From the NCBI GenBank assembly GCA_029204225.1, contig MU833229.1, forward strand, positions 17,501-59,289: a stretch of 41,789 bases of DNA, read 5' to 3'. The stretch is from Diphasiastrum complanatum (Eukaryota > Streptophyta > Lycopodiopsida > Lycopodiales > Lycopodiaceae). How positions within the stretch are numbered: position 1 is the first letter of the stretch; every line of letters starts with the position of its first letter. The position numbers and the translations under genes are program-made. Below, in pieces: positions 33,801 through 41,789 of this stretch. The notes beneath the pieces are model-generated. The model worked only from the letters and a program-made list of their open reading frames with translations. It did no database searches and was not told the DNA's origin.

Positions 33801-36442
33801 CGGACGGTAAGATCCTGGCCTTTTATATACAATCATTCTTTGTTATTCATGGCTGGTATTCTAGGTTCTGATTTTATAAGTCTCAGTTATTCTTTGTCTC
33901 CAACTAGCATCAAAGTTTCAAATGGCATTGCATCTAGTATGTTTTTTTGGGAATGGTTTTCATTAATGTAACCTGCAGTGTGATGAAGAATACAAGCTAT
34001 GAGACAAACGTGCAAATTGTTATAAGTAGTCTGGTTCCTTTTCCGATGTCTTCTGTGGGCCAAAGTTTTACATGGGCAGATTGAAAACATCCAAGAGCTT
34101 TATTAGCTGATTCAAGATAACCAAGGTCATCTAGCTCTTGGGTTGTGTCGAACAGTTTTTACTGTGCACTGATTTTCAGTTCTCTGATGCCAGGTAAACT
34201 TACCTAGAGGATTTGGGTATGTGGAGTTCAAAAAGAGGGGAGATGCAGAAAAAGCTCAACAGCACATGGATGGTGTAAGTGAATTTCTCTTAAGGTGACC
34301 TTTAATGGGGGACCTCTTTTATCTTTGATGCATCATGCATTTGTAGTCTATGTAGAAGTGGAGTTTATTAAGATTCTTAACCTCAAGTCCACACTTTATG
34401 CGCCAGACCTGATTGTGTTGAAGTTATCGTAACAGACTACTGGAATTTGCATGCGAGAATTTTTTTTGAAAGGTGGATCTGTCATAGGATCACTGGTTAA
34501 ACATGATCACTGAATATTCCCTCTTGACTAGATACTTAATTTTGTAATTTTAATTTTTGACAATCTAATGTGGTTTTTTTATTAATCTGTAGATTTTTTT
34601 CTGATTGGTTACAGGGGCAGATTGATGGTAATGTTGTAAGTGCTCAATTTATACTCTTGCCTCGAACAAAGCCCTCTCCTCCTCGTGCTTTAGCTACGTC
34701 ACCAAAGAAGGAAATAGCAACTCGTGACAATATTACTCGAGATGGTGCCAAGGATGGAGTTACACGTCGTCGTGAAAGTACTTTTGACCTCTTCTCACTT
34801 TGGTTGTGTTTTTTGAAGTTGCCTTCTTGTCTAATTCTCAAAGAGACATCAAATCTATACTGCCATGCTTTGCCAAGAGTTGCTGATTCCTATTTATTAC
34901 CTAATGATCAGGAGTGTCAACCTGTCTTGCAGCCCCGCCACCCCGTCGTCGCTCACATTCACCTCCACCTCGAAGGCGGTCTGTGTCCCCTCATCGCCGA
35001 GGTGGGGAATCTCCTCGCCGCAGGGGAGATTCGCCCCCTCGACGACGTCCTCCGATAAGTTCACCGGCTCGTAGGCGGTCTCCTTCACCCTTCCGTCGGC
35101 GGCGGCGATCTCCTATCAGGTTACCTTTGTTTGTGTTTTCGAATTTCATTTCAGTTGAGGGTTTTCCTCCTGCTTTACACTTTGGTGGAAGCATTCTGGA
35201 GCATCAATGCTAGAACAAAAAAATGATCACAAGCATGCTTACTTAATGTCAGCGATCTCCTACAATTTACACTAATGCTTCCAAATTTGGGATGGTTTTG
35301 GTTGGCAGATCACCTCCCCGAAGGGTTCGAGGAAGCCCCGTGGGCCGACAGCGCTCACCAGTTCCTTACAGAAGAAGGTTAGTTGAATAGTGGTATCCTG
35401 ATCAGGGCCTGGGAGGAAAGCCCTTAGCTGGCTACATTGCAAATAGTATTTGTGGTGACTTTACCTTTATATGGTTATATAAGACATTTCATAGCAAGGA
35501 TTGCAAGCGGCTTTGCCTTATTAAAAGGGGTCAGTCATTTTGCAGTTTGTAGCTGCAAGGTGAACATGTAAAATCTGCTTCTAGAAATACTTTACATTGC
35601 ATCAAATACAGACATGTGCCTCTAGGGGAGATTGGAATTAATCATGCAGGATTTAGTTCTGGACCTTTTTCGAATATCATCCTCCATACTTATGATGCTG
35701 CCTTCTTTCCATTTGAAATGTGCTTGTTCAGGTCACCGCCACTGCCACCTAGACGTGGGCGCACCCCACCACGCAGGTCACCACCAGCTCGCCGTCGCAC
35801 TCGGTCTCCTCCGAGGCGTCCTGGTCGGTCACGATCTAGATCTCGCTCGCCTCGCAGGTATGTTAAGAGTGTAGGTGATGTTGAGCATGGTCCACAAAAT
35901 CAGTTACTGTGTGATTGCTTCTACATGTTTGGATTCGAATTTTAAACCTGCCAATTTATGTGTCCAGAGCTCGTTCACCACCAGGAAGGCGAGGAAAGTC
36001 AAGCTCTTATTCATCAGAGTCTCCTAGTCCAAAGAAGGTTAGTTTATTGTGGCATACTATGCTATTTTTGCTCTGAAATTTGTGTGGTTTTAATTCCGTT
36101 GTATGCTATAGAGGATGCCCCTCCTTTTTTCCTTGTCAATCAAATCTCTTGCTGCTTTGCTTCATGAGTTACCAACACTGCTATTTTTGTGTGTGCAGAG
36201 GTTAGCTACTCGAGCAAACAAGAGGGCATCTAAGAGTAGAAGTCCAAAGAAGTATGACCAGTACCTTTTAATAAACTGAGAAATTTCTACTCAAACATTT
36301 CAAAATGTTGGGATTATTATAAGCTTAGTCTCTAGTGCGTACATGTGGCACTAATTTGTGATTATTGTCCAGGTCGGCTAGTACGAGTGCTAGTCCTAGT
36401 GATACCAGTGGCTCTCCATCGCCATCGAAAGATAATCAGTAA
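24816..36442 (+). CDS. SR45: SR45-like serine/arginine-rich splicing factor (12 coding exons)
   Basis: Nuclear splicing factor, plant counterpart of RNPS1. It binds exonic RNA and recruits U1-70K and U2AF35 in constitutive and alternative splicing. Coding exons: 24816-24988, 26477-26542, 29751-29842, 33760-33806, 34194-34274, 34615-34777, 34933-35119, 35309-35377, 35732-35857, 35968-36037, 36199-36251, 36373-36442. Phases agree at every junction and the sum is 1197 nt, 398 residues; Arabidopsis SR45 has 414. RS1 is residues 1-88, starting MAKPARAPKSPSQSMS with Ser runs. The RRM is about 90-166, with RNP2 VLHIGSL (91-97), NINEAHLKEIFGNYGEV and RNP1 RGFGYVEF (131-138). RS2 is 208-398, with repeated RRRSPP, RRGDSPP and SRSRSRSP. 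All introns are GT-AG. Introns 1-3 are 1.5, 3.2 and 3.9 kb. The start is the first ATG after the leader intron. Exon limits are by eye. Confidence 0.93.
24989..26476 (+). other. SR45 intron 1
   Basis: GT-AG intron of 1488 bp (AGAAGAG|GTGATA to TTTTACAG|TTC). AT-rich, with no recognised repeat or gene inside. Short antisense open frames (25254-25496) have no motifs. Confidence 0.8.
28423..29194 (-). mobile_element. Non-autonomous DNA transposon with terminal inverted repeats and target duplication
   Basis: 772 bp in SR45 intron 2. The left end reads CATAGATGCACTGCGATTC from 28422. The right end, reverse-complemented, reads CATAGTTGCAGCGAATCGCG. So both termini share CATAGNTGCA followed by repeated AATCGCG words. 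The flanks carry GTTAGAATC at 28414-28422 and 29195-29203, giving an 8- or 9-bp target duplication depending on where the first C is placed. Eight would suit hAT, nine Mutator-like. The inside has no transposase and has long C runs (28721-28773). Orientation is arbitrary, set opposite to the downstream copy. Confidence 0.8.
29222..29365 (+). repeat. Tandem duplication of about 70 bp in SR45 intron 2
   Basis: Two adjacent copies (29222-29290 and 29291-29365) share AAGTTTAT, TGTATTGAAGAATCTTTT, then TAGTC-ATGGTTTGTTA and TGGAATGGAAAGGTAAA. The second copy carries a short extra stretch near its start. It lies just beyond the DNA transposon. Confidence 0.85.
32953..33060 (+). repeat. 55-bp direct repeat
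   Basis: GAGAGCTTGTC[G/A]CTCTTCTGG followed by TGAGC occurs at 32953 and 33008. A third partial CCTCTGGTGAGC lies near 33050. The rest of each unit is C/T-rich. Confidence 0.75.
33091..33107 (+). repeat. Interstitial plant telomere-type repeat
   Basis: ACCCTAAACCCTAAACC matches two and a half units of the plant telomere repeat CCCTAAA. It is too short to suggest an old chromosome end. Confidence 0.8.
33255..33450 (+). repeat. Possible tRNA-derived SINE head
   Basis: TGGCCCAGTGG at 33268-33278, followed by TTAGGTCTATTGC, matches the pol III A box consensus TRGCNNAGTGG exactly, as at the start of plant tRNA-derived SINEs. A downstream B box (GGTTCGANTCC) is not clear; GGTACCG near 33301 is the best candidate. 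An imperfect, T-rich and G-rich body follows. Ends are guessed. Confidence 0.3.
33547..33564. repeat. (AT)9 microsatellite
   Basis: Uninterrupted AT dinucleotide run in SR45 intron 3, just after a CpG-rich stretch. Confidence 0.95.
34912..34932 (+). promoter_or_regulatory. Candidate 21-nt alternative 3' splice site segment of SR45 exon 7
   Basis: Intron 6 has two AG acceptors, ending at 34911 (AATGATCAG) and 34932 (CCTGTCTTGCAG), 21 nt apart. Using the first inserts seven residues in frame (R-V-S-T-C-L-A-A in place of one Thr) directly after V-T-R-R-R-E. Arabidopsis SR45 makes two isoforms by a 21-nt alternative acceptor at the matching point after R-P-R-E. The proximal branch-like CTAAT at 34901 is only about 7 nt from the first AG, which favours the second one. 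Confidence 0.5.
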
Positions 36443-36550
36443 TTTCTGACTCTTCCTCTAGTAGCTTGCTTTGCTATTTTGAAACACTTGTATACTGTGA
36501 GTCACAGATTTATTGCTGTCTTCACGTACTAGGGGTTTTCCTCTTTGCAG
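36439..36550 (+). other. Possible terminal intron overlapping the SR45 stop codon
   Basis: A donor-like CA|GTAATTT at 36439 and a strong acceptor GGTTTTCCTCTTTGCAG ending at 36550 bound a 112-nt interval that contains the TAA at 36440. If spliced, the reading would end D-N-Q-L-V-K-G-K with TGA at 36567-36569. If retained, the protein ends at D-N-Q. Confidence 0.4.
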
Positions 36551-36660
36551 GTTGGTAAAAGGAAAATGAGGGCTATGGCAAATTTTTGTCACAGGCTGAA
36601 ATCCGTGCTCTCTTTTTTCAGCTACCTCTTCATTATCTTGCTTGTATGTTGAGCAAATGA
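36443..36660 (+). other. SR45 3'UTR, approximate
   Basis: Sequence after the stop codon. A near-canonical poly(A) signal AATGAATAGAAT lies at about 36656. T/G-rich words (TTGCTTG, TTTGCTTG) follow between 36660 and 36735 and would suit a downstream element. The exact cleavage site cannot be placed. Confidence 0.35.
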
Positions 36661-37646
36661 ATAGAATTTTCTCATGCTTGCATTTGTGATGCTTGTTTGC
36701 CTGTTTGCTTGTTTTCTTGTTGTCTTGCTTGTGTTATGAGTTATGTTTTTGGCGCTTTTTTGTCCTAGGCATGTTATTATCTAGTAGGTTGTGAGGTCAT
36801 TTTAAAGATGTCACACGGCCTTACGTGCATTAGGTGGTTGCTTTGGAAGCGTACTGCTTGCTCGTTTCACCTCTGCCTCTCGCTGGGCTCTGGCCGTCTA
36901 TCTTCCTCGGGAAGCTATGATGCAGTTTGGCAAGTTACACCTATTGCATAATTGAGGCCCCAGGTTAAGGGTGGTTTCAACCTTTGCGCACTGTAACTTC
37001 ATACTCAGCGGATGATACCTGGAAATCAGTTGCATATTTGTGGGTTGCAATATGCTGCAGGTCGAACCAGAAAGGCTTTGTCAGCTAAATTCTATCGACT
37101 AGAATTCTCAGAACTTTTATGGGCCAACTTTCAGGGAATAATCGTTATATCCAAGGCTTCAATAACCTGTGACTGTGACATAGGTGTGATCATCTGGTTT
37201 GCTGCAATGGCTCTGTTAGTGCTTATATATTATTTGACAGTCCAACGTCGAAATTTTGAGACTATTTGGAAGACAATCTGGCTCTACATATTTTCCCTTA
37301 TCATGTTTTTCTATTGAACTTGCGATATACGACCAACATCAAGATTTCCTTTCGGCAATGCATTTGCTTATCAATTTGGTTCTAGAGTTATTTCTCCTAT
37401 TCACACCGTTGTCTGGAAGACCTGTTATATACTGCAAACTACATATCATCATTGAATTCAACATTTTTTGGTCTTCAATGCATTTGCATGCGTTACAATT
37501 ACAAAATTAGGAAAGCTAAAATTCTATTGAACATCATAGATCCTAGTGATGATTAAGATCATATCTTTGTTTCTAATATTTCATTTATATCTTACTAGCT
37601 CTCTTTATTTTATGTTGGTGCCTTTTTTTTTTTTATGTTAGTTTAT
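36661..37646. other. Downstream flank of SR45
   Basis: About 1 kb without a recognised gene. Open frames at 37012-37317 and 37256-37510 have no motifs and biased hydrophobic composition typical of chance translation. A T-run (37626-37634) precedes the inverted transposon copy. Confidence 0.4.
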
Positions 37647-38071
37647 TGCAATCATTTCATTGGAGATGTGAGTGCAATGTGCATGCAGTTGGGGGCATAA
37701 ATTTTGGGCCCTTCTCGGAGCGCATTTGGATCCCATTTTTATCTACAGAGGGGTGCAGGGGGGACAGTGCCCCTCTCCCCGTTACTGTCGTCGGGGGGAT
37801 CCAGGGGGGACTCTACAGTTCTCTGTCTCTGTCCCACTGGAACTATCTGTGATCGTAACTAACAGGTTAGAGGTTAGTTTTGAATTTTTATCCTTGACAG
37901 AACCCAACATGGATTAATGCACCTGAATTGGACCATCCTGTACCTGAAACATTCGACAATAATCTGATACCCATATTGTCCAAAACAAAAATCCTAAAAA
38001 AAAACAAAACGATTTTGGAATTTTTTCGAATCGCGATTTGGACCGTGATTCTGAATCGCAGTGCATCTATG
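37647..38071 (+). mobile_element. Truncated, inverted copy of the intron 2 DNA transposon
   Basis: Alignable by eye with the reverse complement of 28423-28866. Shared words in order: GCAATCATTTCATTGGAGATG, AGTGCAATGTGCAT, ACTCTACAGTTCTCTGTCTC, GTCCCACTGGAAC, GGTTAGTTTTGAATTTTTAT and AATCGCAGTGCATCTATG. It ends at the same terminal inverted repeat (38071). The other third, including its terminal repeat, is missing. A G-rich stretch (37750-37809) has four runs of 4-6 G. Confidence 0.85.
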
Positions 38072-40019
38072 GCCAAGATTATCAGTTTTGTGAAGTGTTT
38101 GCAGCTTTGTGTTTTGCATTATTGGCCATCATCAGGTGTTTTGCACATAAGATCAACATTCTTGTTTACACGTATTATAATTTTGAATCGCCTTAGATGT
38201 ATTAGAGAAAATTGCTTACATAATAATTTGCTCTTAGTCCAATCCAGACCACCGAAGTATATCTTGTCATTTGTAACATACGAAGTAATACTATGGCATA
38301 TGTTGGCTAAACGTATTGCTATGTTTTTGTATGTTTTCAAGAGCATGTTCTAGAAGTTAGAAACAAATTTTTTGGATACAAAATCTTCACTGGCTTTTTC
38401 CTAGAGGGTATAACTATTGTTGGTCGAGCATTGGCTTTTTGATAGGTTTTCAATTCGGATATTAACCCGGTTCCAAGTTTGAAATTTTTTGAATACCTTG
38501 TGTGTAGAACTGCTTTATGGGCTTTTGTAGAATAGTTGGTTTCCTTTATGCCTTGGATTGATATTGAGAATTGGATTGTCTTGTCGGGGGGTATATACAA
38601 AGCATAAAAAAATTTAAATGGTTTTGACAAGTTTGTGAAGGAACCACCAAACAAAAACTATGGCCATCGTAAATCTTCTAATTTCTAACTTCTATTTTTC
38701 TGCACAATTGTGTTGGCCAAAGTGTTCATATTTTTCCTTAACATTTTATATTCATACATATTTATAATATATATAAGATAATATCTATCAATATTAGAAC
38801 CGATGGTTTTTTATAATATTGAGAATAGTTGATATTTATTTTAATAGATTCTTTTGATATGAAAGAAAATAAAAAATTTAGACCGATATATTGAATTGAC
38901 AATTTTTTATTATAAGAATAAAGACAATACATGGAGACGACGAGTATCCTAAATTTATGGGAAGCTCTTAACATTGGATAGAACTTTGAGAGTAAGTCCA
39001 AGTTATGAAAAAGTGGGTTAGAAATTTGAGAGTAAGTCCGAAGTTACGAAAAAGTGCAAGCAATGCCCACAAAATTGATATGTTGTGGAGACCTCACCAT
39101 AAATCCAAAACATTACTCCATGCATTTGTATAAAGTCTAAAATTGTGTCACATCAATTATTCCTCCCTTCAAATTGCTACTTTAGATGATCACGTCGTCT
39201 TCTCCCCGCCCTCACCTTACCTTAATCCTCGTAAGCTTTTCCCCCTCTTGTGATGATGTGTCTAGAATGCTTGTTTCTAGATATTACACAATGATAGATA
39301 AATTTTCGCTATCGTTTTACTCAACATTATCTGTTGTTTACAAGTTTAATTTTTACAACAGATCGTCTTCGGACCATGTATGTCTGTGGGTAAGGTCTCC
39401 CTTGACATGTTTAATATGTACAATGTTAGGAATTTTTTTGGTCAATAAAATATTCTATAAAGCATGTACTTTTAATATTTTGGTGTATTGATTTTCACTT
39501 TCTTCTTTAAACTCTTTAAGTTGTTTTGTAATATTCAAAACTAATTTTAAATCAATTTTCTTTACATATCGTCGAGATATATTTATCACAAATTTGACTA
39601 CGTTTGATGTTGACAACATAAATTTGAGCTCTATTCCTAGAAAGCCTAAAGTTATGAATGCTCTTTTTCTTTATGCGAAAGAAGTTTGAAATCCACTATA
39701 GGACAAAAACTTTCAAAGTATGCTAATATTGGCTGGGAATTTTTTTAAATAACATATTTTCTTCTATTCCTAATAGTTCTTATGGTGTATTTTGTTTTGG
39801 GTCATATTGTTATTGCACGTACATCAATCCTTTCCTCATCGTTTTTGAGAGAGTCATTTTGTAACTAATGCAATGGTGGTGTCACCTCCTTATGCTTTGG
39901 GGCATACCAACATTGGTATATTACGAAGAGACATCATTGATGAAGTTGCATTTTGTGGTTTTTTCATAAAATCTCGTTGAGTTGGAAGGACACATTAGAG
40001 AAAAAAAATGGGCCCGAAG
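38072..40019. other. AT-rich geneless stretch
   Basis: No domain, RNA gene or LTR is recognised. A 37-bp sequence is duplicated with a 40-bp period at 38981-39057 (TTTGAGAGTAAGTCC twice). Sequence near 39795-39865 resembles 28330-28400 of SR45 intron 2 (TTTGGGTYATWTTGTTATTGC), suggesting a further dispersed repeat. Confidence 0.45.
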
Positions 40020-40890
40020 AGCCATGAACCTTCGCATGACTGGCAGCAACTCCAGGGTACTGTCCCAGACCTGCATAGAAGCTTGCGAGGGTTAGTTCCT
40101 AGCATATTTTGAAAAAACAAAGAAAAACCCAAAAGAAAAAAAAAATCCTTCGTAAAAATCGAAAAAAAAATTCAAAACTCAAAACTAACCTTTGCAGAGC
40201 TCTCTGAAGTTCCATCTCACTGAGACAAGGACACAGAGAAGTCTGCGAGAGTTAGATCCCAAAAAAAGTTCCCCTGTGAAGGTTCTCAAGAGCAAAAAGT
40301 GGCCTAGAACCTTCTCAGACAGCAAATTTTGAAGTTTCCTTGGGAAGTAACCTTCGTAGAGCTCTCTGAAGTTCCATCTCACTAAGACAAGGACACAGAG
40401 AAGTCTGCGAGAGTTAGATCCCAAAAAAAGTGCCCCTGTGAAGGTTCTGAAGAGCAAAAACTGGCCTACAACCTTCTCAGACAACAAATTTTTGAGTTTC
40501 CCTGGGAAGTAACTCTCGCAGCTTGATAAGCAGGTGGATTTGACTTAGATACAAGTACATACTACCCTGTGAAGATTAGTTCTCAGAAAATCTCAAAATC
40601 TGACCAAAAAACACCCAAAAAATGCACTTTTTTCAATATTTTTGAGTTTCCTTGAGAAATAACTCTCGCAGCTTGGTGAGCAAGTGAATCTGACTCAGAT
40701 ACAAGCACATACCAATTTGTGAGGGTTAGTTCCCAGAAAATCTTAAAATTTTGCCATAAAACCAAAAACAAAATGCACTTTTTTCAAGATTTTTTGAGTT
40801 TCCTTGAGAAGTAGCTCTTGCAGCTTGGTAAGCAGGTGAATCTGACTCAGATACAAGCACATACCAGTCTATGAGGGTTAGTTCCAAAGT
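40020..40890. repeat. Tandem array of 150-162-bp units with alternating inverted motifs
   Basis: Unit starts (TAAC[C/T][T/C]T.GCAG or TAGCTCTTGCAG) lie at 40186, 40348, 40510, 40660 and 40812, giving periods 162, 162, 150 and 152. The first two units are near-identical and carry CTGCGAGAGTTAG at 40243-40255 and 40405-40417. Later units share TTGAGTTTCCTTGAGAA, GCAGCTTGGT and GATACAAGCACATACCA. A lead-in copy occurs at 40027-40095. The motif set and the words CTGAAGTT.CATCTCA and GA.AC.AGGACACA also occur at 10688-10720, so this is the same repeat family as 10636-11345. Confidence 0.85.
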
Positions 40891-41789
40891 ATTAGTAATG
40901 CTACCAGGATAATACAATACCATATTGCCCTTACTCAATTGTTGTTCATGTTGTTGATCAAACCAATGAGCTTGCCACTACTTCGTCATCAAATTCTACT
41001 AATACACACATCCACGCATCTTATACAATTTTACTTAGGATTTGAGTAGCAAGAAATCTATCATAATTTGAAGTTTCTAAATTCGAAATTCATAAGAATG
41101 TCCTTCGAATATTCCTTGATTCGAATATTGTTCGACCTTCATTCAAATTCAAATTTTATTCAATAGTAAAAAAATCTTCGAATTATTCGACAATCAACAA
41201 TCTTCATTCAAATTATTCGACAGTCAAAACTCCACAGTTAGTTGACAATCCTCCACAAATCATTCGATTCGAACCTCATTCAAATTTCTCATGTGCCAAC
41301 TAGAACTATTTAAAGTACTTTTGCTACACTTTCTAACAACAATCTCTGTAACATGGCGATCATGTATGGATATCATTATACGTTAACTACAGTCAAACTA
41401 CTATTACAGGACAATAGGATTTAAGGTATTTCTACAAATAGAAACTTAAATTGCCATCAAATGCAAGCTGTCTATCTAAGCCATTCAAATGCAATATTTC
41501 AATGTAGCCATAGCTACAAAATTTCAAGCTATAGACTTCAAACTCAAGAGTTTTATTGTTGATAGAAAATGGAATTCAATAACGAGGAGTCTTTTTTTAA
41601 TCAGTCACGATATTACCCTCGGTGAGGAGAGTATTCTCGAATGCCTCTTGGCCTGCTTGACCCTCTCTATAACCCTTCTTCTAGTTCAAAAAACTAGTTC
41701 AAATTATGTACCTCTATTTTAAAGATATATTGTTTGAAATTCAACATTTCAACAGAGTACTACAATATTTTAAGATTGTGTGATTGTAT
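40891..41789. other. AT-rich window end with TTCGAA-rich patch
   Basis: Between about 41060 and 41300 the words TTCGAA, ATTCGA and CATTCAAAT recur many times, an irregular low-complexity patch. The remainder has no recognised feature; the open frame 41489-41722 has no motifs. Confidence 0.45.

Noticed and set aside
34897-35213. Arg-rich frames on both strands over SR45 exon 7
   Set aside because: Mirror translations of the repetitive RS-coding sequence; the gene frame is fixed by exon phases.
37012-37317. 101-codon hydrophobic open frame downstream of SR45
   Set aside because: AT-rich sequence gives Phe/Ile/Leu-rich chance frames; no splice or promoter context.
40185-40487. Minus-strand 100-codon frame with internal duplication
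   Set aside because: It is the translation of two tandem 162-bp units; a period divisible by three keeps the frame open.
40186-40890. Regularly spaced repeats that could suggest a CRISPR array
   Set aside because: Whole 150-162-bp units repeat, not short repeats with unique spacers, and the context is a plant nuclear genome.

Overview
This window is nuclear DNA from a land plant with a large, repeat-filled genome. The evidence is a spliced SR45-type splicing-factor gene with introns up to 3.9 kb, surrounded by decayed Ty3/gypsy, Ty1/copia and CACTA elements with plant-type domains. I cannot name the species. Intron size and repeat load would suit a gymnosperm, a fern or a large-genome angiosperm.

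Layout. 1-5763: plus-strand Ty3/gypsy Gag-Pol with many stops; unusually it carries two tandem aspartic protease domains. 5764-6433: AT-rich, probably its 3' noncoding/LTR part. 6434-9516: minus-strand TNP2-type (CACTA) transposase pseudogene, interrupted by a 1124-bp LTR unit at 7098-8221 with a 5-bp target duplication. 9517-10635: 3' LTR and C-terminal pol end of a minus-strand copia element that cuts off the transposase. 10636-13294: LTR-like array of inverted motifs, then gag and protease of a second gypsy family. About 13285-13644: a piece of the same family, inverted. 13952-17081: a long broken ORF (N-terminal domain, Ser/Thr/Pro-rich linker, coiled coil, C-terminal domain) that I cannot assign. 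17099-17823: LTR-like. 17835-20566: 5'-truncated copia pol with 3' LTR. 20567-21830: nothing recognised. 21875-24045: RT/RNase H remnant of the second gypsy family.

24420-36650: the only apparently intact host gene, an SR45 orthologue (RS1-RRM-RS2). It has 12 coding exons that join in frame to 398 codons plus stop. It has a 5'UTR intron, promoter-proximal site II and telo-box elements, a candidate 21-nt alternative 3' splice site where Arabidopsis SR45 has one, and a possible extra terminal intron. Intron 2 holds a 772-bp non-autonomous DNA transposon. A truncated inverted copy lies downstream of the gene at 37647-38071.

38072-40019 is AT-rich and apparently geneless. 40020-40890 is a tandem array of 150-162-bp units related to the array at 10.6-11.1 kb. 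The window ends in AT-rich sequence with a TTCGAA-rich patch. Reading: one constitutive nuclear RNA-processing gene embedded in nested transposon debris, with stop codons that look largely like C-to-T decay of methylated DNA.
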